This document shows, in pieces, positions 28,301 to 35,172 of a stretch of 64,000 bases of DNA. The DNA is from Archangium violaceum. GTDB lineage: Bacteria; Myxococcota; Myxococcia; Myxococcales; Myxococcaceae. The position numbers and the translations under genes were made by a program. Location of the stretch: the NCBI RefSeq assembly GCF_016859125.1, contig NZ_CP069338.1, forward strand, positions 4,775,501 to 4,839,500, written 5' to 3'. Every line of letters starts with the position of its first letter. The stretch's first letter is position 1. Below the pieces are notes generated by a model. It saw only the letters and a list, made by a program, of their open reading frames with translations. It was not told the DNA's origin and ran no database searches.

Positions 28301-29788
28301 CTCCCAGGGGTCGCCTGGAATGAGCGTGAAGGCCATCGCGAAGAAGTCCGCGGCCGAGCGGAACGCGGTCGAGGCGCGGGCCTTCCAGCCCGCCTCGGCG
28401 TTCAGCCGTGCGACACGGTGGCGCTCCCGCGTGTCACCGAGCAGCTCCGCCGCCGCGTTGAGCTGCCCCACCACATCGAAGATCTTCTCTCGGACCTCCT
28501 CGGGAGGCAGGCTCGCCAGCAGCATGCGGCCGATGCGCAGGTGAACGGCCTTGCGCTCCTGCTCGGGGATGAGCTCATGGGCCGCCTGCTGGATGCGGTC
28601 GTGGAGGAACCGGCATTGCCCCGGACCGCCGCGCACCAGCATGCCCTCGCGGATCGCCTCCTCGAGGCCCGACTCCACCTCGTTCGGCTCCGCGCCGGAG
28701 ATGATGACCAACAGCTGCCGCGAGAAGACGTTGCCCACGCAGGCCGCGAGCTGCAGCAGGTGCTGCGTCCGGACGGGCAGCTGGCGCAGCCGGCTCACCA
28801 TGAAGTCGACGACGTTGTCGGAGTAGTCCTTCGCCCGGACACCCGCGGCATCCCACCGCCACCCTCCATCGGACGTGCGGGTCAGCAGGCCGTCGTGGTG
28901 CAACGTCAACATGAACTGGGTGAGGAAGAACGGGTTGCCGCCCGTCTTCTCGTGGGCCAGGGCCGACAGGGGGCCGACCATGCTCTCCCCGGCACCCGGG
29001 AGCGAGTCCGCGACGAGCTGCTGGATGTGCTCGCGGCTCAGCGGCTCGAGCTGGAGCTCCGTCATCCGCACCCCCTCCTTGCGAAGCTCCGCCAGCGCCA
29101 GCGCCAGCGGGTGGGAGGGGCTCACCTCGTTGTCCCGGTAGGCGCCGATCAGCAGCAGCGGCGGCGTCTCCGGGTGGGGGAGCAGGAATTGGAGCTGCTT
29201 GAGGCTGGCCAGGTCGACCCACTGCAGGTCATCCAGGAAGAGGACGAGCGGGTGCTCGGGCGTGGCGAACACACCGAGGAACTTCTGGCTCAGCCGGTGG
29301 AGGCGGCGCAGGGCCTCGTTGGGAGGCAGCTCGGGGACCGCCGGCTGCCGGCCCACGAGGCGCTCCAGCTGGGGCGCCATCTCGATGATGACCTGTCCCT
29401 GTTCTCCCCAGGCGTCGCGCAGCCGCTCGCGCCACCGGGCGAGCTGCTCCTCGGGACCCTCCAGGAGCTGCTGCGTCAGCCCGGTCACGGCCTGCGCCAG
29501 GGTGGCGTAGGGGACGTCCCGCTGGAACTGCTCGGCCTTTCCACTCAGGAAGAATCCCTGTCGCCGCGCCACGGACTCCCGCAGCGCATGCACCACCGAG
29601 GACTTTCCGATGCCGGAGTAGCCGCGGACCAGGATGAGCTCCGCGCGGCCTCCCTGGGCCACCCGCTCGAGGCCCCGCTGCAACGTGGCGACGTGCGTGT
29701 CCCGTCCGTAGAGGCGCTGGGGGAGCAGGAAATGGCCGCGCGTGTCCTGTGCGCCACCGCGGAGGGGAGCTCCGGGAAAATCTTGCAT
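25391..29788 (-). CDS. STAND ATPase-TPR-GAF hybrid sensor histidine kinase
   Basis: 1465 residues. The N-terminus is a STAND-type NTPase (Walker A GYSGIGKSSVVHAL, Walker B LVLFLDDLQWVDLASL), followed by a long helical TPR-like region, a GAF domain (AAENTGAQRGALLLVHDDTL...VLGLPLMRQKELQGVLYLEN), a coiled coil, and a histidine kinase with H-box VLHNLGNVLTSA, N-box ILINLITNARNAM and G boxes (DSGKGIAAEHR, GLGLYSSAQTAKSLGG). Related proteins often begin with a Ser/Thr kinase domain; here it starts directly at the ATPase and the ATG at 29788. No response regulator is adjacent, so its partner is unlinked. Likely cytoplasmic signal integration. Confidence 0.85.
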   Translation of the reverse strand: MQDFPGAPLRGGAQDTRGHFLLPQRLYGRDTHVATLQRGLERVAQGGRAELILVRGYSGIGKSSVVHALRESVARRQGFFLSGKAEQFQRDVPYATLAQAVTGLTQQLLEGPEEQLARWRERLRDAWGEQGQVIIEMAPQLERLVGRQPAVPELPPNEALRRLHRLSQKFLGVFATPEHPLVLFLDDLQWVDLASLKQLQFLLPHPETPPLLLIGAYRDNEVSPSHPLALALAELRKEGVRMTELQLEPLSREHIQQLVADSLPGAGESMVGPLSALAHEKTGGNPFFLTQFMLTLHHDGLLTRTSDGGWRWDAAGVRAKDYSDNVVDFMVSRLRQLPVRTQHLLQLAACVGNVFSRQLLVIISGAEPNEVESGLEEAIREGMLVRGGPGQCRFLHDRIQQAAHELIPEQERKAVHLRIGRMLLASLPPEEVREKIFDVVGQLNAAAELLGDTRERHRVARLNAEAGWKARASTAFRSAADFFAMAFTLIPGDPWETDPELAFKLQLDQAHSEFMSGNAAEARRLVETLRPRAQTREDKAAVYRLEGDILLAANEILDARTCLLEGLAQLGMPMPPHPSREEMVAANEEVWTLMGGRSIESLIELPLMTDPGMKAVMDLLSSLFTPAIYTDQNLLVLHLCRMVSLSLRYGNCEASVHGYGWYGLMLGSVFKRYREGHAFTELACAVVERHAFSAARGRALYSLELTSYWVRPMAHSLEHVRDGFLHALRSGDYQVAGYCSNHIVTDRLVLGHPLEEVYQESIARLDFARRADFPSVQDVIHHVQRYVQQLRGLSRSFDTLSGDDFEEESFEASLTPQNMSRCWYWLIKMQSRFMCGAYAQALEAGNRAAELISTSLGHIQLLSFHLYRALSLAACYPTATPEEQPRYLESIRQHHQQLVEWAEHCPENFHAPERLVFAELARLTGRMEDALRAYEESVHSAHAHGFIQNVGLGCELAARFWRERQVPTFSDAYARCARASYLKWGAMGKVRHLDEQWPHLIPLTQQDSLSDTGSPQQAFTGELELERLTATLVRLAAENTGAQRGALLLVHDDTLTVAALLGAREEELPWRLLSYVKRTREHVLIADASLPHAFSSDTCFESGRIRSVLGLPLMRQKELQGVLYLENTLSPHTFTPARLSLVGQLATQAATSLENARRHSELQRAETTLRRANAELTQRLEEHEWELKQAQARLADSTRTSSVSDLTANVLHNLGNVLTSAILNAQLLRDKVDTSRMVRLKQLTTLLEEQRDDLAGFLTREPRGPQLVHYLFSLADELLNEHASMKESAGKLKEQIDHMRAILQTQQAYARHSLLPEECEVCQLVEDALSIQLPALQRHDITVTRELRARPRARLDKHRVLQILINLITNARNAMLDVAQAQRHLLVRLDVEGSTARIQVVDSGKGIAAEHRERLFSQGFTTRADGQGLGLYSSAQTAKSLGGRLTLDSEGPGKGATATLELPLA

Positions 29789-30002
29789 GGTGATGGAACG
29801 GCTGGGTCGAGGCGTTTGATGCGGGGGAGATCATGCCATCTCCCACGCTCTTCCGCCTGGGGGGGCGGCCTGTCCCCCGGTACAACACCGCGTTCCTCTG
29901 AGCTCATAAGGACGGCGCCACTTCCCCGTGGGCCCGGAGTACGCTGCCGTGCGAGCAGCGGGCCTCGAGCCCGCGGCCCCTACCCCCGGAGTCCTCCCTG
30001 AC

Positions 30003-31043
30003 ATGAAGACGAACGCTGCTGGGCTGTTCGCGGTCGGTGCTCTCCTCCTCCTCCAGGCGTGCGCGGCGCACGCCCCCTCCAGCTCCCGCTACTTCGATTC
30101 GAGCGGGCGTCCCGACGTCCTGAGCGGTGGCGCGCGGCGCATCGAGATCTCCACGCCGCAGGGTCGGTTCAACGTCTGGACGAAGCGCGTGGGGAACAAC
30201 CCCACCATCCGGGTACTGTTGCTACACGGTGGCCCTGGCGGCACGAGCGAGTACTTCGAGGCCTTCGACAGCTACTTCCCCGGCGCGAGCATCGAGTATT
30301 ACTACTACGACCAGCTCGGCTCCTTCCGCAGCGACCAGCCAGACGACGCGAAGCTCGCGGCGCTCCTCGGCACGGAGCGCTCCGTGGAGGAGGTCGAGCA
30401 GGTTCGCCAGGCGCTCGGTCTGGATCGGAACAACTTCTACCTGCTCGGCCACTCCTGGGGCGGCATCCTGGCGATCGAGTACGCGCTCGAGTACCAGCAG
30501 CACCTCAAGGGCCTCATCATCTCCAACATGATGGCGAGCATCCCCGCGTACAACGAGTACGCGAAGAACGTGCTGATGCCGCGGATGGATCCAAAGGTGC
30601 TCGCCGAGGTGCAGGCGCTCGAGGCGGCGAAGGACTACACGAACCCGCGCTACATGGAGCTGCTGGTGCCCCACTACTATGAGCACCACATCCTGCGCAT
30701 GCCGGCGGACCAATGGCCCGAGCCGGTGTCGCGCTCCTTCGCGCACACCAACCAGAAGGTCTACGTGCCCATGCAGGGCCCCAGCGAGATGGGCGCCAGC
30801 GGCATCCTCGAGAAGTGGGACCGAACGAAGGACCTGAAGGCCATCACGGTGCCCACGCTGACCATCGGTGGGCAGTTCGACACCATGGACCCCAAGCACA
30901 TGGAGTGGATGGCGAGCCAGGTCCAGCGCGGCCGTTACCTGCACTGCCCGCAGGGCAGCCACATGTCCATGTACGACGACCAGCAGACGTACGTCACCGG
31001 CCTCATCCGCTTCATCCAGGACGTGGACGCGGGCCGCTTCTAG
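30003..31043 (+). CDS. Proline-iminopeptidase-like alpha/beta hydrolase lipoprotein
   Basis: 346 residues from ATG 30003. The signal peptide ends in lipobox LLQAC, so it is envelope anchored. The oxyanion motif LLHGGPGGTSEY and nucleophile elbow GHSWGG (Ser) are those of S33 proline iminopeptidases; His in QGSHMSMY completes the likely triad. It would release N-terminal proline or act on related amides outside the cytoplasm. It is followed 33 bp later by another alpha/beta hydrolase, suggesting a small scavenging operon. Proline specificity is inferred from the family. Confidence 0.8.
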   Translation: MKTNAAGLFAVGALLLLQACAAHAPSSSRYFDSSGRPDVLSGGARRIEISTPQGRFNVWTKRVGNNPTIRVLLLHGGPGGTSEYFEAFDSYFPGASIEYYYYDQLGSFRSDQPDDAKLAALLGTERSVEEVEQVRQALGLDRNNFYLLGHSWGGILAIEYALEYQQHLKGLIISNMMASIPAYNEYAKNVLMPRMDPKVLAEVQALEAAKDYTNPRYMELLVPHYYEHHILRMPADQWPEPVSRSFAHTNQKVYVPMQGPSEMGASGILEKWDRTKDLKAITVPTLTIGGQFDTMDPKHMEWMASQVQRGRYLHCPQGSHMSMYDDQQTYVTGLIRFIQDVDAGRF

Positions 31044-31076
31044 CGCTCGAGCCATCCACGAGAGGAACCCACCTTC

Positions 31077-31841
31077 ATGTCATACGTCGATCCGAATCTG
31101 CGCCGGGAGCTCTTCGGCTGGTACAGCCACCGGCTGGGCATGGACATGCCCATCGTCCGCTACGGCCACTGGGGCCCGGCGATGCTGCTCTTCCCCACCG
31201 GCGGAGGCGACTTCCTCGAGGCCGAGCGCATGGGGCTCATCCAGTCCGTCGCGCACCACCTGTTCGCCGGCCGGTTCCAGATCTTCAGCATCAACAGCAT
31301 CAACCCCTGGGCGTGGATGAACCCGGGCATGCCCCTGCACGAGAAGGCCCGCAACCAGGCGCTCTTCTCGGACTACGTCGAGCAGGAGGTCGTCCCGCAC
31401 ATCCGCCGCTGCCTGGGGAACGACCACGCGCGCATCGGCGCGGCGGGTGCCAGCTTCGGGGCCTTCCACGCCGCCAACGCCTTCTTCCGGCGCCCGGACC
31501 TGTTCGAGCTGCTGCTCGGGCTGGGCGGCTTCTACGACCTCCAGCCGGAGTTCCTCCACGGCTACTGGAGCGACGACATCTACTTCAACAACCCTGTCTC
31601 CTACGTCCCGAACCTGCCCGAGGGCCCGGGCATGGACCTCATCCGGAACCACAGCCGGATCCACCTGGTGACGAGCCGCGGCGAGTGGGAGAACCCGGGG
31701 TATTCCGAGCACCTCAGCCACCTGCTGCACCAGCGGGGTGTTCCCCACAACCTCGACATCTGGGGCCACGACATGCCCCATGACTGGCCCACCTGGTACC
31801 GGCAGCTCGATCACTACGTGGCGGAGCGGCTCGGGTATTAG
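31077..31841 (+). CDS. Alpha/beta hydrolase, esterase family
   Basis: 254 residues, no signal peptide. The nucleophile elbow is GAAGASFGAFHAA (Ser in GASFGA) and the late His is in WGHDMPHDWPTW, as in small esterases of the esterase-D/Fes-like group. The sequence PTGGGDFLEAERMGLI is typical of that family. Downstream of the lipoprotein hydrolase by 33 bp; the two are probably co-transcribed. Substrate unknown. Confidence 0.75.
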   Translation: MSYVDPNLRRELFGWYSHRLGMDMPIVRYGHWGPAMLLFPTGGGDFLEAERMGLIQSVAHHLFAGRFQIFSINSINPWAWMNPGMPLHEKARNQALFSDYVEQEVVPHIRRCLGNDHARIGAAGASFGAFHAANAFFRRPDLFELLLGLGGFYDLQPEFLHGYWSDDIYFNNPVSYVPNLPEGPGMDLIRNHSRIHLVTSRGEWENPGYSEHLSHLLHQRGVPHNLDIWGHDMPHDWPTWYRQLDHYVAERLGY

Positions 31842-31863
31842 GGCGCACCGAGGCGCTGTCCGC

Positions 31864-32539
31864 TCAGGTCCGCGCCTTCAGCTCGGCTTGCGCGCGGCTG
31901 ATCACCCCCGGGTATCGCTTCCCGGGGTACCACGGCAGCTCATGGAGCTTGTCGAAGCCCGGGATGGACTCCATGTACCGGACCATCCGGGCGCGCATCT
32001 CCCGGTCCGGCAAGGTGGTGAAGGTGGCCTGCCCGCCGGCCTCGGTGGTGGGGCCGCTGACCGCGCTCACGGTGATACCCGCCGAGTCGTTGTCCTTGTT
32101 CTGCAACTCGACCGAGGCCGGGTCGAGCTCCGCGTAGGCCGAGTCCTCGCTGGTGACGGAGTACGTCACCGCGTAGGTCTGGCTGCCGTCGGCGATGTCG
32201 TCGTCGACGCCCGTCACCAACACCTCCTGGGGCGCATTCCAGTTGTCAGGGGTGAAGGTGAGCTCCGGATTGCCCACCGTGCCTTCCGTGGTGTCGTTGC
32301 TGGTGAAATGAAGCGTGACATGGGCGGTGGGCTTTTCGGTCAGGGCCACCGTGAAGGTGGCCTGTCCCCCCCGCTTCCGTCGTCTGAGCGCTCGGGGCAC
32401 CGAGCTGGACACCGGCATTGCGCACGGGGTTGCCGGGGTCGATCGGAGTGTCGCCGCAGTTGCCGCAGCCCGCGAGTGCGGAGGTCATGACGAGGGCACC
32501 CAACGGCCGTAGAAAAGAGGATGGACGACGTGGACTCAT
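31864..32539 (-). pseudogene. Frameshifted Calx-beta-like lipoprotein gene
   Basis: A lipoprotein N-terminus (MSPRRPSSFLRPLGALVMTS then ALAGCGNCGD) begins at 32539 and reads to QTTEAGG, where a run of seven C (32366-32372) breaks the frame. In the frame one base away the protein continues GQATFTVALTEKPTAHVTLH with Calx-beta/cadherin-like strands, to a stop at 31864. Dropping one C restores QTTEAGGQATFT, identical in pattern to the second repeat (PTTEAGGQATFT). The C-terminus after the second TEAGGQATF switches abruptly to LPDREMRARMVRYMESIPGF, which looks like the tail of another protein. So it is a frameshift (real, phase-variable or sequencing error) plus a likely deletion fusion. Confidence 0.7.
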
Positions 32540-32852
32540 AGGGAATGTGGTCCAGAAGACGTTTGGAAGGTGCGCTGGAGTGCTGGCCAGCTGCGTGCCT
32601 GGGCCCGAGAACCCCCCTGACCCGTCTTTCCACGGGTGAAAAATCTCGGCTCCCAGTACGCGAGAGTTACACGGGGATTGTCGGATGTAAGCCAAATTGG
32701 CGAAAGCAGCCAGGCCCCGGACCGGGAGTGGTGCTCCTTGCGCACGCTCGGCCACTGTGGTCCGCCTCGGGAAAAGGTGCGATCCTCGTTCAGGATTGGC
32801 ATGCCATCGAAGGGGCGCGGGGGGAGTTCCGGTGGGAACGAGGTGAGGAGAG
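32540..32852. other. Divergent intergenic region
   Basis: 313 bp without a supported gene, between the start of the frameshifted lipoprotein and the histidine kinase. It is less GC-rich than its surroundings (around 32640-32700), as expected for a promoter region serving both genes. No clear operator is seen. Confidence 0.5.
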
Positions 32853-34523
32853 ATGTTCACCAAGGGGCGTGGGCGCGACCTGGCCAGGAGCCCGGGCGTG
32901 GAGCAGGTGCGGCGGGTCCCTCCGGACGTCGCACTCCAGGCCCTGCTCACGAGCACCGGAGCGGAGGTTGGCCCTGGGTTCTTCCGGACCCTCGTCCGGA
33001 GTCTGGCCGAGGTCTTCCGCGTCACCAGCGCCGTGGTGGGTGAGCGCAAGCCCGGTCAGGACAGCCTCCACCCACTCGCCATCTGGAGCCAGGGAGACTT
33101 TCGCGAGGAGCAGCCCCTGGCGTTGTCCGGCACCGCTTTCGAGCAGGTTCTCACCCAGGGGGTCTTTCACTGCCCGGAGGTCGAGCCCTCGCGCTTCCCC
33201 GAGGACGGGTGGCTTCGCCAGCTCGGCCCGAGCGGGTTGCTGGGCATGGCCCTGAGGAGCTCGCGGGGGGAGGTGCTCGGCGTGCTGGCCCTCCTTCATG
33301 ACGCGCCGCTCGAGGTGGGCTCGCTGGACGTCGCGCTCCTGGGTGCCTTCGCCTCGCGCCTGGCCGCGGAGCTGGAGCGCCTCCAGGCACGAGCCGGGAT
33401 GGAGCAGGCGCGGGACTTCCTGCGCAAGGTCCTCGACTCCGTTCAGGATCCCCTCTTCGTGAAGGACCGCGCGCATCGGTGGATCATCGCGAACGACGCG
33501 TTCTGCCGCTTCATGAACCACCGCGAGGAGGAGCTGCTCGGCAAGTCCGATTACGACTTCGTTCCCGCCCATGAAGCGGATGTCTTCTGGCGTCAGGACG
33601 AGCTGGTCTTCGGCACCGGGCAGCCCAACGAGAACGAGGAGTCCATCACGGATAGTGCCGGGCTCACCCATACACTCGTCACCAAGAAGGCCGTCTTCAC
33701 CGGCGCGGACGGGCAGCCCTACCTCGTCGCCGTCATCCGCGACATCACCGAGTACACGCGCCTGGAGACGCAGCTGCGGCTGGCGGACCGGCTGGTGACG
33801 GTGGGGACGATGGCCTCCGGAATCGCGCACGAAATCAACAACCCGATGGCCTACGTCAGCGCCAACCTCTCGTTCCTGCGCGAGCAGCTATCGCAGGAGG
33901 ATGTGACGGCGCTGGACCTCGTCGAGCTGCGCGAGGTGGTGGCCGAGGCGCTCGAGGGCGCCGGGCGGGTCCGTGCCATCGTCGAGGATCTGAAGGGCTT
34001 CACGCGCTCGGACGAGAAGCGTTTTGGTCCAGTGGAGCTTCCGCAGGTCATCGATGGCGCGCAGCGGCTGGTGCGCCACCAGCTGCAGAACCACGCCCGC
34101 CTGGTGCACGCGCTGGAGCCGGTGCCGCCCGTCTTCGGCAACGCGGCGCGCCTGGGCCAGGTGCTGGTGAACCTGTTGGTGAACGCGCTGCAGTCCTTCT
34201 CCGTGCGCGACCCCGAGCGCAACCTCATCCGCGTCTCGTCCCGGACGAGTGGGGCGGCGCATGTGGTGCTGGAGGTGGAGGACAATGGACGGGGCATGGG
34301 GCCCGAGGTGCTGAAGCGCCTCTTCAGTCCCTTCTTCACCACCAAGCCGGTGGGAGAGGGCACGGGCCTGGGTCTGGCCATCAGCCACGCCATCATCCAA
34401 TCCATGGGCGGGCAGATCGAGGTGCGCAGCACGCCGGGACGGGGAAGCACCTTCCGGCTGGTGCTGCCAGTCTTCTCGGAAGGCGTGCCCCCCATTGCCC
34501 GAGGATCTCGAGAGGACCCATGA
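32853..34523 (+). CDS. GAF-PAS sensor histidine kinase
   Basis: 556 residues. Residues about 40-180 resemble a GAF domain, followed by a PAS domain (FLRKVLDSVQDPLFVKDRAH...DITEYTRLETQLR). The kinase core has H-box GIAHEINNPMAYV (His phosphoacceptor), N-box VLVNLLVNALQSF, and G boxes DNGRGMGPEVLKRLF and GEGTGLGLAISHAI. No membrane segment, so a cytoplasmic sensor. No response regulator adjoins it. Its stop overlaps by 4 bases the start of a truncated ORF (34520), so its downstream partner has probably been deleted. Confidence 0.88.
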   Translation: MFTKGRGRDLARSPGVEQVRRVPPDVALQALLTSTGAEVGPGFFRTLVRSLAEVFRVTSAVVGERKPGQDSLHPLAIWSQGDFREEQPLALSGTAFEQVLTQGVFHCPEVEPSRFPEDGWLRQLGPSGLLGMALRSSRGEVLGVLALLHDAPLEVGSLDVALLGAFASRLAAELERLQARAGMEQARDFLRKVLDSVQDPLFVKDRAHRWIIANDAFCRFMNHREEELLGKSDYDFVPAHEADVFWRQDELVFGTGQPNENEESITDSAGLTHTLVTKKAVFTGADGQPYLVAVIRDITEYTRLETQLRLADRLVTVGTMASGIAHEINNPMAYVSANLSFLREQLSQEDVTALDLVELREVVAEALEGAGRVRAIVEDLKGFTRSDEKRFGPVELPQVIDGAQRLVRHQLQNHARLVHALEPVPPVFGNAARLGQVLVNLLVNALQSFSVRDPERNLIRVSSRTSGAAHVVLEVEDNGRGMGPEVLKRLFSPFFTTKPVGEGTGLGLAISHAIIQSMGGQIEVRSTPGRGSTFRLVLPVFSEGVPPIARGSREDP

Positions 34524-34609
34524 ACGCTTCGGAGATTCTGGCGGCGCTGGACGTGGCGGCGGCGCGGTTCACGTTCCCGGTGCTCGACAACGGCTTGGAG
34601 GCAGTGTGA
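34520..34609 (+). pseudogene. Truncated N-terminus of a DUF7003-like gene
   Basis: Starts ATGA-overlapped with the kinase stop and encodes MNASEILAALDVAAARFTFP followed by VLDNGLEAV and a stop. The MNASEIL...FPVLDNG block matches the conserved start of a small family I recall as DUF7003 (usually followed by GYVYLAATRLS). Only 29 codons remain, so the body of the gene is deleted. A further 29-codon ORF at 34609-34698 overlaps its stop and is not trusted. Confidence 0.5.
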
Positions 34610-34740
34610 TGGCCGGAGTGGGATTGCTCGGCTGCATCTGGGCCGGCTATCAGCGGTGGAGGCGTGCTCCGGTCTCCGTCGCATCCCACCCGGGTTGATG
34701 GAGGCGCGGAGGGACGGCTTGCCCCACGAGCGGCCGAGCG

Positions 34741-34785
34741 CCTACGGTGGAGGGGTCGCAATGGAAATCGGCCTCCCACCGTAGG
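34741..34785. repeat. Perfect 10-bp inverted repeat upstream of ykvA-like gene
   Basis: CCTACGGTGG (34741-34750) and CCACCGTAGG (34776-34785) are perfectly complementary with a 25-nt spacer, ending 7 bp before the ATG at 34793. It could be an operator or an RNA hairpin over the ribosome-binding region. Confidence 0.55.
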
Positions 34786-34792
34786 AGTGGAC

Positions 34793-35098
34793 ATGAACGT
34801 CGCTGGCCTTCGTGCAATGGGGACCCGGTTCTTCCGCTACGTGCGAGATCCGCGCGTGCCGCTGTGGCGGCGGCTCGCCGGGTTGTTCGCCATCATCTAC
34901 TTCGTCGTCCCCGTGGACGTGCTTCCGGACTTCCTCCCCATCCTGGGGTGGTTGGATGACGTGGGTGTGCTGTCCGCGGCGGCCTTCTTCATGGTTCGCG
35001 AGGTGCAGCGCTACCAGCCGGAGGCTTCCGCGTGGCCGACGCCCGTCGCCCCGGGCGAGGAGCATCGCGCGAGCACTCCGCCGCTCCGCGATCGCTGA
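34793..35098 (+). CDS. YkvA/DUF1232 membrane protein
   Basis: 101 residues. The conserved DUF1232 core is present: RDPRVPLWRRLAGLFAIIYF, VPVDVLPDFLPILGWLDDVG and then a second hydrophobic stretch. These small membrane proteins have two short helices flanking PxDxxPD; function is unknown. ATG 34793 follows a strong inverted repeat, so expression may be controlled there. The C-terminus is a variable hydrophilic tail. Confidence 0.8.
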   Translation: MNVAGLRAMGTRFFRYVRDPRVPLWRRLAGLFAIIYFVVPVDVLPDFLPILGWLDDVGVLSAAAFFMVREVQRYQPEASAWPTPVAPGEEHRASTPPLRDR

Positions 35099-35172
35099 CC
35101 GCTTTCTTCGGCGCCGCCTTCGCGGCTCTGCCGGGTTTTGCCTGTTGCGCGTGCATTGTGTACACCGCACGC

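Noticed and set aside
26513-30001. 1162-codon plus-strand frame
   Set aside because: Shadow of the STAND histidine kinase on the minus strand, caused by GC-rich third positions.
34609-34698. 29-codon ORF overlapping the truncated remnant
   Set aside because: Too short, no homology recognised, and likely out-of-frame debris of the deleted gene.
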